This document shows positions 17,415-25,557 of a stretch of DNA of 64,000 nucleotides, piece after piece. The stretch's first letter is position 1. Each line of letters opens with the position of its first letter. The notes under the pieces were generated by a model, which did not search any database, had not been told where the DNA came from, and was given only the letters and a program-made list of their open reading frames with translations. Made by a program: the position numbers and the translations under genes. The stretch spans positions 1-64,000 of the forward strand of contig CAZVYY010000007.1 in the NCBI GenBank assembly GCA_964630775.1, given 5' to 3'. The DNA is from Anaeroglomus sp964630775. Its GTDB lineage: Bacteria > Planctomycetota > Phycisphaerae > Sedimentisphaerales > Anaerohalosphaeraceae.

Positions 17415-18038
17415 TTATACTGTTTTGCAGTCTTTTAATATTCTGGAACGAATCACCAGATACGTCTGCGCAATTGCCACCATGACAAAGCACAGTGTAC
17501 AGTAACGATGAATCCACAGCAGCATGTCCTGGCCATGGGTGCCGAAAATCGGATACATGCTCAGCACCATCGTCAGGCTGATGGGCAGGGTCAGCAGCAG
17601 CATCATCCAGAAGCCGGCCTTGCGAAGGCACGCTTCCAGGGGACAACCGCATTCCGAAGTTCGGGATTGCATCTTGCAGATAAAGGCATTGGCCCAGGTG
17701 ACCGCCAGAAACGCCATGCAGAACACAAATACGCCGGCGAAAGTCGCGTGAATCATGAGCAGCCAGCCGGCAATACGCGAACCGAAGACCACCGGACCAA
17801 AGCCGGTCAGAATCAGCACCAGCACCGCCAGCATGGCCAGCAGATACACCAGTTTGCGGATTCGCCCGACCCATGTCAATTGCTGTTCGAGAAAGAGCAT
17901 CGTGAACAGATGCACAGCACGGCGAATGAGTCCCGTGGCCGATAACCGCGGTCCGCTGCCGCAGGGGAAAATCAGTGCATGGAGCACAACCAGACCGATC
18001 ACAGCACCGAGTCCGAAAATGGAAATCCATTGAAACAT
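17415..18038 (-). CDS. Cytochrome b-like membrane subunit
   Basis: A 207-residue membrane protein with about five helices and histidines inside or at the edges of helices (H20, H43, H97, H168, H177), as in cytochrome b561 and other di-heme quinol-oxidising anchors. A Cys-rich loop (C121, C130, C132, C137) is unusual for that family and might bind a metal or form disulfides. The chosen ATG follows the stop of the heptaheme cytochrome gene by one base, with AAGG six bases before it; an upstream ATG at 18059 would overlap the cytochrome. The pairing suggests that quinol or quinone electrons pass through this subunit to or from the multiheme protein. Confidence 0.6.
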   Translation of the reverse strand: MFQWISIFGLGAVIGLVVLHALIFPCGSGPRLSATGLIRRAVHLFTMLFLEQQLTWVGRIRKLVYLLAMLAVLVLILTGFGPVVFGSRIAGWLLMIHATFAGVFVFCMAFLAVTWANAFICKMQSRTSECGCPLEACLRKAGFWMMLLLTLPISLTMVLSMYPIFGTHGQDMLLWIHRYCTLCFVMVAIAQTYLVIRSRILKDCKTV

Positions 18039-18039
18039 A

Positions 18040-19875
18040 TTAAGCCTTATCCTCCACACAGACGCGGGTTATCGCAGACAATGCCCTCAGCCCGTACAGC
18101 AGCAAGACCAGCCCGATCAGACCGCAGGCCGACCAGGTTACAATCTTCAGCCACGGACGGAATACAAACGAGAAATTAAACGCCCAGATATACGCCCGGC
18201 TGATGCCCTGAAGACTAACCATCTCCACCGGCTCAAGCCCTGCAGGTACCGGGCCATCCACCGGCAGTTTGGCAAAGAAGAACGGCGAATCGGTGGTATG
18301 GCAATCGGCACAGGTTTTGGCTCCCAGGGACTGATCCTTGGGACGCACATCGTGGGCCAGCGGCCAGGCATACGGAGCAGCGGCAGCGTGCGATTCGGTC
18401 ACCAGCTTACCATCTTCGCTAAGTTTGTACATCTTGCCTGAACAGATATAGACAGGCATTTTTCGTTCATCGGACTGCAAGGCCGTTAATATGACAGCAA
18501 TCTGTTCTTCCGACAGGGTCATCCAGTCGTTTTCTTTAGGCTCGTTGCCCTGGACGGCGGAGCTGACTGCATCGGACACATCGCGAGGCAGCAGCGGTTT
18601 GACTTCGTTATTATCCAGAGCCGCCCAGAACGCCGGCCAAATCAGGCGATAAGGACCGATTTTACCGTCCTGGCCTTTCATCAGCACCGGCTCATAGACA
18701 TGCGGCAGCTTCATATCGACTTTGTGCTTGCCGTGCAGGCCCAGCTTGTGAATGCCGGCGGTACGCACCTGCCCGGCGGTGTCTTTGGGTGCCGGTCCGC
18801 TGTGACAGGCGGTACAGGTCAATTTTTCAAAATGAATGGTCGGGATACCCGCATGCCTGGGAGTCGGTGATCCCAGCCGCCCTGCCGCGGTTTCCTGCCC
18901 TTTGGGGCCCAGGTGGCAACCTTCACAGGTCAGCCCGGCCATATCCGGATTTTCGGTTTCGTAACCGCGGGAAATTTGATGATCTGTGCCGTGCCGGTGA
19001 CAATCCGTACAGTTCAGGCCCGAATGCATGTGAACGTCTTCGTCCCGGGTCCATTCCGAATGTTCCGACACTGACATATCCTGAACGGAATGACAATAAT
19101 AACACCGTTCTTTGGGCACATCTGCGGTGATATTCATAAAGACCTTATCGTCTTTATCGAAGATCGAGGGATTGTATGCCAGGGTAATTCCCTTATCGAC
19201 CGTCGGGTCGAAAAAGTCCGACAGTGCCGAAGCGGTTCCGTTAACCACCGCCATTCCTGTTGCCGCGGTATTCATCCAGCGGAAATTCTGCCGGGCCGCC
19301 TGCAGGGCCGCAAGGCTCTGATCCTGACGGAAATCGGCATTATGGCAGGCCAGACAGTTAATCTCCCAGGTGCCGCTGATTTCCTTGCGGAGCATAACCT
19401 GCGGATCATCTTCAGCATCGGTGAACTTGCCGAAGTGATTGCCGGAGATATGGCTGCCGAAGGCGTTGATAAATTCCCACTGGCTCATGCCGAGCTGTTT
19501 GGTACTATACACTCCCGGCCAGTTACGTTCCGAGACAGGCAGCACGGTTCGGGTTTTCGGGTCGGCCAGAACAAAAGGCTGCCCCGGGCGGCCATCGTTT
19601 TTCTGCGGATCGGATAATTGGAAATGCCATCCATGGGTAATCACATTGAAGGTGTGGCACTGGCCGCATGTTTTTTCCATCGAAAACGGCTTGGCATCTG
19701 CATCCGCGGCACGTATCGCAATGCCGGATTCATCCATCAATTGCATCAGGTGGACCGGCGTAAAGCGGTTTCCATCGTTGCTGTCGCCAATCAGGGCCTC
19801 CTCGGCCCATACCCATCCGCTGCCCAGAATAACCAGCAATACACATCCTAATCGTCGTTTCATCCTGCGTTCCAT
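18040..19875 (-). CDS. Membrane-anchored heptaheme c-type cytochrome
   Basis: A 611-residue exported protein with an N-terminal signal (CVLLVILGSGWVWA) and a C-terminal membrane helix near 575-597. Seven CxxCH heme c motifs are present: CGQCH at 70, CLACH at 174, CYYCH at 258, CTDCH at 289, CEGCH at 317, CTACH at 354 and CADCH at 522. Many further His residues could serve as distal ligands. I do not recognise a catalytic subfamily, although the layout resembles multiheme quinol or thiosulfate/tetrathionate-type redox proteins. It lies seven bases after an exported Gfo/Idh/MocA gene and directly before the cytochrome-b-like subunit, so it probably links periplasmic oxidation chemistry to the quinone pool. 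A second ATG four codons on is also possible. Confidence 0.85.
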   Translation of the reverse strand: MERRMKRRLGCVLLVILGSGWVWAEEALIGDSNDGNRFTPVHLMQLMDESGIAIRAADADAKPFSMEKTCGQCHTFNVITHGWHFQLSDPQKNDGRPGQPFVLADPKTRTVLPVSERNWPGVYSTKQLGMSQWEFINAFGSHISGNHFGKFTDAEDDPQVMLRKEISGTWEINCLACHNADFRQDQSLAALQAARQNFRWMNTAATGMAVVNGTASALSDFFDPTVDKGITLAYNPSIFDKDDKVFMNITADVPKERCYYCHSVQDMSVSEHSEWTRDEDVHMHSGLNCTDCHRHGTDHQISRGYETENPDMAGLTCEGCHLGPKGQETAAGRLGSPTPRHAGIPTIHFEKLTCTACHSGPAPKDTAGQVRTAGIHKLGLHGKHKVDMKLPHVYEPVLMKGQDGKIGPYRLIWPAFWAALDNNEVKPLLPRDVSDAVSSAVQGNEPKENDWMTLSEEQIAVILTALQSDERKMPVYICSGKMYKLSEDGKLVTESHAAAAPYAWPLAHDVRPKDQSLGAKTCADCHTTDSPFFFAKLPVDGPVPAGLEPVEMVSLQGISRAYIWAFNFSFVFRPWLKIVTWSACGLIGLVLLLYGLRALSAITRVCVEDKA

Positions 19876-19882
19876 CCGCCGA

Positions 19883-21238
19883 CTAAACCTTGAAATCTTC
19901 GGGTTTGAATTCCAGCTTGCAGCCTTTTTCGATGGCTTCGTTGATCTTCAGCACGGTCACGGCTGTTTCATAGCCGATTTCAGCAGGGCAATTTAATTTC
20001 GCCTTACCGCGAATGGAATCGAAAAAGTTGACCAGATGCGGCTGATGATATGGGACATCCATCGTTACCGGAATCTTATATTCGGCGGCCGGAACGGATT
20101 CACGCACATCGGCAGGAGCGGTTTCATCGGCTTTTTTAGCAACGATACCGCCGGCTTTCTTGATATAGCCCTTGGCCACCCAGGGTTCCCATTTCTGCTC
20201 TTCTACCCAGGATTCACGATAGATGCTGCCGCGGGCCGATGCTTCGGTAATCAGCAGGGTTCCTTCATCGCCCATAAAACATTCAAAATATCCATTGGCA
20301 CTGTTGGTTGTCGTAGTCTGATAAGAAGCACGTACTATGCCTTCTTTGGTCTTGTATTCATAGATGGTAATCACGTTATCATACCATTCATGATCGGTCC
20401 AGTAGTCGGTGCCGCCGCTGGCAACCACGCTGGTCGGCTGAGCATCCAGGAACCAACTGTAAATATCAATCTGGTGGGACCCTAAATCGACGATAGGTCC
20501 TCCGCCCAGACCTTTGTACCAGCGCCAGTTCATAAATTGCTTCATGTCCTTGAAGCCATATTTGTTAAGCGTGGCTTCGTCGATTTCCTGTCCCGGAGGG
20601 CACACGTTGTCAACACAGGCCTGACGGCTGCGATTCCACTGGCCGTTAATCGTGGTAATCCGGCCCAGCAGTCTGGCTTCCTGAATGTATTTTTCATAGC
20701 AATGGCGGTAGCGGGGATTGCTGCGGCGTTGATGGCCGATTTGCAGCAGTTTGCCGGTCTCTTTGGCGGCCAGAGCCATCCGTTTTGCACCTTCAAGGGT
20801 ATTGCTCATCTCTTTTTCGCAATACACATGGAGGCCTTTTTTCAGACAGGCAACCGTATGGTCGGCATGCCAGAAATCCGGCGTGGCAACAATCACCGCA
20901 TCCAGATCGGTTTCTTTATCCAGCATCTCCTGATAATCGACATAGGGAGTCCCCTTCCAGCCAAACGCTTTATAGGCATTGAGGGTTTTGGAGACACGCG
21001 ACAGGTTCCCCTTCTCCCAAACATCGCACACTGCGACAAAACGGACATTGGAGGCCTTGCCCAGTTTCACAATGGCATTCATCAGGGCTTGTCCCTGCGG
21101 GCCGGCGCCCAATAAGGCAACATTAATCACATCTTTATTGGCATCATCGGCACCATAGGCACTGCCGGTTACAAACAGTCCGGCTCCAATGGCGGCCGTG
21201 GTCTTCATAAATGTTCTGCGGTCTAATTTCTGCGTCAT
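19883..21238 (-). CDS. Tat-exported Gfo/Idh/MocA family oxidoreductase (2)
   Basis: A 451-residue exported oxidoreductase. LDRRTFMKTTAAIGAGLFVTG is the Tat signal. The Rossmann loop is LLGAGPQGQAL and the DHT/DFWHADH segment is present, but the usual EKP motif reads YCEKEMSNTL: the catalytic Lys is kept while the Pro is Glu, which sets this copy apart from its neighbours. Substrate-side motifs (GGGPIVDLGSHQIDIY) place a His and Asp in the sugar pocket. It is encoded directly before the heptaheme cytochrome (seven bases) and after the TIM-barrel/DUF1080 gene (19 bases), a context that suggests sugar oxidation or keto-sugar handling outside the cytoplasm. Confidence 0.85.
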   Translation of the reverse strand: MTQKLDRRTFMKTTAAIGAGLFVTGSAYGADDANKDVINVALLGAGPQGQALMNAIVKLGKASNVRFVAVCDVWEKGNLSRVSKTLNAYKAFGWKGTPYVDYQEMLDKETDLDAVIVATPDFWHADHTVACLKKGLHVYCEKEMSNTLEGAKRMALAAKETGKLLQIGHQRRSNPRYRHCYEKYIQEARLLGRITTINGQWNRSRQACVDNVCPPGQEIDEATLNKYGFKDMKQFMNWRWYKGLGGGPIVDLGSHQIDIYSWFLDAQPTSVVASGGTDYWTDHEWYDNVITIYEYKTKEGIVRASYQTTTTNSANGYFECFMGDEGTLLITEASARGSIYRESWVEEQKWEPWVAKGYIKKAGGIVAKKADETAPADVRESVPAAEYKIPVTMDVPYHQPHLVNFFDSIRGKAKLNCPAEIGYETAVTVLKINEAIEKGCKLEFKPEDFKV

Positions 21239-21257
21239 TGCTCAATCTGCCTTTCCG

Positions 21258-22676
21258 TCAATTCAGTTCTTTAATTTTGATATTCCGATACCAGACCTTC
21301 ACTCCGTGGTCCTGAAGACCGATAAAACCGGTCCTGGGCAAATCTTTATAGGCTACGTCGAATTTATTCTGCGTGCCATCCGGATTCTTATGCGCTTCGG
21401 TCCATTTGTCAAGATTCATATTGACAACCTGCTCAGAATTTAAGACCACCTGGATAATCGGGCCTTTGGCCTGAATGGTCAAACGATTCCATTGTCCTGC
21501 CGGCAGGACGGCATTGCGGGTCGGCTCGAGGATGTCATAAATGCCGCCGCAGATATGCTTTGAAACGGCTTCGCCGGCATTATCGGCAACCTGAACTTCC
21601 ACCCAGGGCAGCCAATTGTGATCCCCGGCACGAATAAACACGCCGCTGTTGGTCTTGGGGTCCAGTTTGAATTCCATATCCACCACAAAATCGCTGTATT
21701 TGGCCTTGGTCCAGATATCCTTGCTGCCGGCCTTGAGTTCCAGAACGCCCTGCTGCGAGGTCCAGCCGCCGGCCTGGAAGTCTGCGTTGGACAAATCCTC
21801 GGCAAACAACGGCTTCCAGCCTGTCGGCTTCAGTTCAGATGCAATTTTGTTGAAATACAGCAGACTCTGATAGATAAAAGGCGAGTTATTTTCCCATGCG
21901 GTTTCATATTCGATGGAGAAAGTTCCCTTGTATCCCTGCCGATTCAACTCTTCGAGAATACCTTTCACGCGGGCTTCGCCGGTACCCCAGACAATATCTT
22001 CGCCGTCGCCGATTTCCTTGATGTGGATGGACCGGATGCGGCCGTTAAGCTGCTTGAGGCATTCGACCGGATCCAGGCCGGAACGGACCCAGTGTCCGAC
22101 ATCCGTGCAGGCACCAATCCATTTGCTGCGGCCTTCACAGGCCTTCAGCACGGTTTCGGTATTCCAGTAGCGGGAAGGCTTGGGATGATTGTGGATGGCC
22201 AGACCAATCTGAAATTCCTGACACAGTTTATCCAGCATTTCCATCTGTTCGAGCGAGGGTTCGGAAACGATGGTTTCGACACCCATGTCTTTGGCAAATT
22301 CAAATACTTTTCTGGCTTCGGCTTCATTATTGCCTACCCCGACGACACCAAAATTGACCAGGGTTATGCCTTCTTTAGCCAGTTTTTCCTTGACCTGCTT
22401 GCGGAATTCAGCGGGCATGGAAACGTCCATTTTGATATCTTTGTTTTCGGGCGACAGACTCTGGCCGGGGAAGGCTTCAATCCAGCCCAGGCCCAATGCC
22501 CGTGTTTTTTCAATGGCTTCATAGAAGGTAAACAGCCGGAAAGTCCAGGCCTGGGTACCGATACGCCAGCCATCGTAGGCATCCGTCTTCGGATGCGACT
22601 TTAAATCTTCGGCCATCACCGTAACTCCCAAAATACCTAATAGAACAAATAATGACACTTTTTTCATCGTATTCAT
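21258..22676 (-). CDS. Fusion of sugar isomerase/epimerase TIM barrel and DUF1080 domain, exported
   Basis: A 472-residue secreted protein. A Sec signal (MKKVSLFVLLGILGVTVMA) precedes a xylose-isomerase-like TIM barrel at about 35-290, with metal-ligand segments IHNHPKP, CTDVGHW and SIHIKEIGD and the final FSIEYE. Residues about 300-472 form a DUF1080 domain (jelly roll; NSGVFIRAGDHNWLPWVEVQVAD, NRLTIQAKG, TGFIGLQDHG), the family that includes 3-keto-glycoside hydrolases. Fusing the two would join isomerisation of a keto-sugar with cleavage of the keto-glycoside. It lies between exported Gfo/Idh/MocA genes in the same direction. Which domain is catalytic here is not proven. Confidence 0.8.
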   Translation of the reverse strand: MNTMKKVSLFVLLGILGVTVMAEDLKSHPKTDAYDGWRIGTQAWTFRLFTFYEAIEKTRALGLGWIEAFPGQSLSPENKDIKMDVSMPAEFRKQVKEKLAKEGITLVNFGVVGVGNNEAEARKVFEFAKDMGVETIVSEPSLEQMEMLDKLCQEFQIGLAIHNHPKPSRYWNTETVLKACEGRSKWIGACTDVGHWVRSGLDPVECLKQLNGRIRSIHIKEIGDGEDIVWGTGEARVKGILEELNRQGYKGTFSIEYETAWENNSPFIYQSLLYFNKIASELKPTGWKPLFAEDLSNADFQAGGWTSQQGVLELKAGSKDIWTKAKYSDFVVDMEFKLDPKTNSGVFIRAGDHNWLPWVEVQVADNAGEAVSKHICGGIYDILEPTRNAVLPAGQWNRLTIQAKGPIIQVVLNSEQVVNMNLDKWTEAHKNPDGTQNKFDVAYKDLPRTGFIGLQDHGVKVWYRNIKIKELN

Positions 22677-22729
22677 ATCCCAACCTTTCTATGTTTGATA
22701 TCCGACAAAACTGTATTTGCAGCTTGATT

Positions 22730-24100
22730 TTACAACGACCAGCCTTCGCGGTAAAGATGTTTCACATATTGATTGGCTTCGGGCAGATTGATTGCCTGCA
22801 TGGCCTGACCATCCCAGCGGATTTTCTGACCCGGATAGTACAGGGACAAATTGCCCATCAGTACCATTTCTGTCAGGGGGCCGGAGAAGTCAAAATCGGC
22901 ACAGGCTTTTCCGCCCGTTTTACAGGCATTGACCCAGTTCATTTCATGCGAAGTCGTGATTCGCGGCAGCGTCTTTTCAGGCCGCTTAATGTCTTTCATC
23001 AGACTGTACGGCAGCAATTGCGTGCCATTGAGGAGTTTGCCTTTTTCGCCGACAAAAATCATCCCTCCATCCGGGCTTAACTTCCGCCCTTCTTCCATCT
23101 CCGGCGGAACGTCCGGCATTAAGCCTCCGTCATACCATGTGATTTTGACCGGGGGCATATCCTCGCGGGCGGGAAATTCGTACACAATCCGCGACCCGGT
23201 GGGGAATGTCTCGACGATATCCTGCCGCTGCCAGTCTAAGGGGGGGTTGGCATAACTGCCCTGCACCGAAGTCGGGTACTTGAGCTTCAAGGCCCAGAAG
23301 ACCCGGTCAAACGAGTGACAGCCGATATCCCCGAGTGCGCCGGTGCCGAAATCCCGCCAGCCTCGCCATTTAAAGGGGTGGTAGATGGGATGATACGGAC
23401 GCATGGGCGCCGGACCAATCCACAAATCCCAATTCAATGAACTGGGAATTTCGGGAGTTTCTGCGGGTCGGCCAATCCCCTGCGGCCAGACGGGACGGTT
23501 GGTCCAGATATGGACTTCGGTAACATTGCCGATAACCCCGGACCATATCCATTCACACGTCAAGCGAACTTCTTCGGTACTATGGCCCTGGATACCCATT
23601 TGTGTGGCCACTTTATATTTACGGGCAGCCTCGGTCAGAAGTCGGGCTTCATCCACCGTCCGTGTCAGGGGTTTCTGCACATAGACATGCTTGCCCCGTT
23701 TCATGCATTCCATGGCAATGACGGCATGGGTGTGATCCGGAGTTCCAATCATCACCGCATCAATGTCTTTGCCCATGTCATCGAGCATCTTGCGATAATC
23801 GACAAAGACCTTCGCCTTGGGGTATTTTTTGAAAACAGGCCCCGCATAGCCGCTGTCCACGTCGCACAAAGCCACGATGTTTTCGGTGCCGGCTACCGCA
23901 TTGACGTTATTTTGTCCCATCCCGCCAATGCCCACACCGGCAATGTTGAGCCGGTTGTTGGCCGAGGGTTTTCCTTCTTCACCGAATACGGAAGAAGGAA
24001 TAAAAAGAAACGAAGCGGCTCCCGCCGACAAGCCTCCAAGAAAACTACGTCGTGATACTCTTGAACTCGGGTCGGGTAACGAGCCGTTTCGTTTCTTCAT
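22730..24100 (-). CDS. Tat-exported Gfo/Idh/MocA family oxidoreductase (3)
   Basis: A 456-residue exported oxidoreductase with Tat signal SRRSFLGGLSAGAASFLF. The NAD loop is IAGVGIGGMGQNNV, and the catalytic motif is YVQKPLTRT, with Gln in place of the Glu of EKP. TNRPVWPQGIGRP and GDIGCHSFDRVFWAL are shared almost word for word with the next upstream gene (24147-25523), so the pair are tandem paralogues. The C-terminal tail YVKHLYREGWSL also matches. The proteins probably act on related sugar substrates; the different active-site edges may separate their specificities. Confidence 0.85.
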   Translation of the reverse strand: MKKRNGSLPDPSSRVSRRSFLGGLSAGAASFLFIPSSVFGEEGKPSANNRLNIAGVGIGGMGQNNVNAVAGTENIVALCDVDSGYAGPVFKKYPKAKVFVDYRKMLDDMGKDIDAVMIGTPDHTHAVIAMECMKRGKHVYVQKPLTRTVDEARLLTEAARKYKVATQMGIQGHSTEEVRLTCEWIWSGVIGNVTEVHIWTNRPVWPQGIGRPAETPEIPSSLNWDLWIGPAPMRPYHPIYHPFKWRGWRDFGTGALGDIGCHSFDRVFWALKLKYPTSVQGSYANPPLDWQRQDIVETFPTGSRIVYEFPAREDMPPVKITWYDGGLMPDVPPEMEEGRKLSPDGGMIFVGEKGKLLNGTQLLPYSLMKDIKRPEKTLPRITTSHEMNWVNACKTGGKACADFDFSGPLTEMVLMGNLSLYYPGQKIRWDGQAMQAINLPEANQYVKHLYREGWSL

Positions 24101-24146
24101 TGCGATCTGCCTGTTCAGTCACCTTATCTTTGAGCTTAAGTCTGAA

Positions 24147-25523
24147 TTACAGAGACCAGCCTTCACGATAAGCAGGATTGACATATTTATTCAGTTCAGG
24201 GAAGTTGGTCACTTTCATGTTGTCGCCATCCCAGAGAATCTTTTCGCCGGGTTTGAACAAGCTGAGGTTGCCCATCAGCACCATTTCCGTGAACGGTCCG
24301 GCATAGTCAAACGGCGTAGAGGCTTGTTTGCCGGATTTGCAGGCTTCCACCCAGTTCATTTCATGGCTGGTTTCCACTCTGGGCAGCGTCTTTTCGGGCC
24401 GTTTGTAATCTTTCATTTTACTGTACGGAATCAACTGCGGACCTTTGCCGTAGCAGCCGCACATCAGCTTGCCCTTGTCGCCAACAAACAGGACACCGCC
24501 GTCACCGTCGCCCATTTTGCGGCCCGGTTCCAGTTCTTCCGGCCGTTCCGGCAGAAGACCGCCATCGTACCAGTGAATCTTCACCGGGGGCATATCGCCG
24601 CGGGCGGGGTATTCCAGGTGAATGATTGAACCCAGCGGATAGGATTCATCGACGCCCTCTTTTTCCCATTTTTTAATAACATTAGCGGCATAAGTTCCCT
24701 GTACGCTGGTTGCATATTTCAGTTTTAACGCCCAGAAGACCGGATCCAGAATATGGCAGGCCATGTCGCCCAGGGCACCTGTCCCGAAATCCACCCAGGC
24801 ACGCCAGTTCCAGGGATGATAGGCGGGATGATAAGGACGCATCGGGGCCGGCCCAATCCATAAATCCCAATCCAGCGATTCGGGAACCGCCGGGGTTTCA
24901 GTCGGCCGTGCCAGGCCCTGCGGCCAGACGGGGCGGTTGGTCCAGGCATGCACTTCACGGACTTCACCGATGGCGCCATCCCAAATCCATTCACAAATCA
25001 GACGAATGCCTTCACCGCTGTGGCCCTGATTGCCCATCTGGGTAATCACATTGTATTTGCGGGCCGCTTCCGTCATCATGCGCGCCTCATAGACGGTTTT
25101 GGTCAGGGGTTTCTGGACATAGACGTGTTTGCCGCGCCGCATACATTCCATGGCGACAACAGCATGGGTATGATCGGGCGTAGCTATCACAACCGCATCG
25201 ATATCCTTGCCCATTTCATCCAGCATCTTGCGATAATCTTTGAATTGTCTGGCCTGGGGGTGATTTTTAAAGGTGCCGGCCGCATACGAAAAATCCACAT
25301 CGCACAGAGCCACGATGTTTTCTGTTTTGGCGATTTCGGCAATATTGCCCCCGCCCATTCCTCCAACTCCTACCCCGGCCACATTTAACTTGCGACTGGG
25401 CGGAGTTTGTCCATCAGCCCCTAAAACATGACTGGGTACGATAGTAAATAATGCCATTCCTGCTGCAGAACCAAGAAAATCACGACGCGATAGTCCCTGT
25501 CCCGCTTTTTTTTGCTTATCCAT
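24147..25523 (-). CDS. Tat-exported Gfo/Idh/MocA family oxidoreductase (4)
   Basis: A 458-residue tandem paralogue of the oxidoreductase at 22730-24100. The Tat signal is LSRRDFLGSAAGMALF, the NAD loop VAGVGVGGMGGGNI, the active-site motif YVQKPLTKT, and the tail YVNPAYREGWSL. The ATG at 25523 is preferred to an in-frame TTG four codons earlier, because GGAG lies six bases before the ATG and overlaps that TTG. The large ThuA-HEAT gene ends 34 bases upstream and the paralogue starts 46 bases downstream, so all are probably on one transcript. Confidence 0.85.
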   Translation of the reverse strand: MDKQKKAGQGLSRRDFLGSAAGMALFTIVPSHVLGADGQTPPSRKLNVAGVGVGGMGGGNIAEIAKTENIVALCDVDFSYAAGTFKNHPQARQFKDYRKMLDEMGKDIDAVVIATPDHTHAVVAMECMRRGKHVYVQKPLTKTVYEARMMTEAARKYNVITQMGNQGHSGEGIRLICEWIWDGAIGEVREVHAWTNRPVWPQGLARPTETPAVPESLDWDLWIGPAPMRPYHPAYHPWNWRAWVDFGTGALGDMACHILDPVFWALKLKYATSVQGTYAANVIKKWEKEGVDESYPLGSIIHLEYPARGDMPPVKIHWYDGGLLPERPEELEPGRKMGDGDGGVLFVGDKGKLMCGCYGKGPQLIPYSKMKDYKRPEKTLPRVETSHEMNWVEACKSGKQASTPFDYAGPFTEMVLMGNLSLFKPGEKILWDGDNMKVTNFPELNKYVNPAYREGWSL

Positions 25524-25557
25524 TCTTCTCTCCAAAAAATAGATTTTATTATTCCGG

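Noticed and set aside
17377..18030. Minus-strand open frame of 217 codons in another frame
   Set aside because: It overlaps the cytochrome-b-like gene almost fully; only the latter has regular membrane helices, His pattern and a ribosome site.
21618..22604. Plus-strand open frame of 328 codons
   Set aside because: Antisense to the TIM-barrel/DUF1080 gene, with no recognisable domain or ribosome site.
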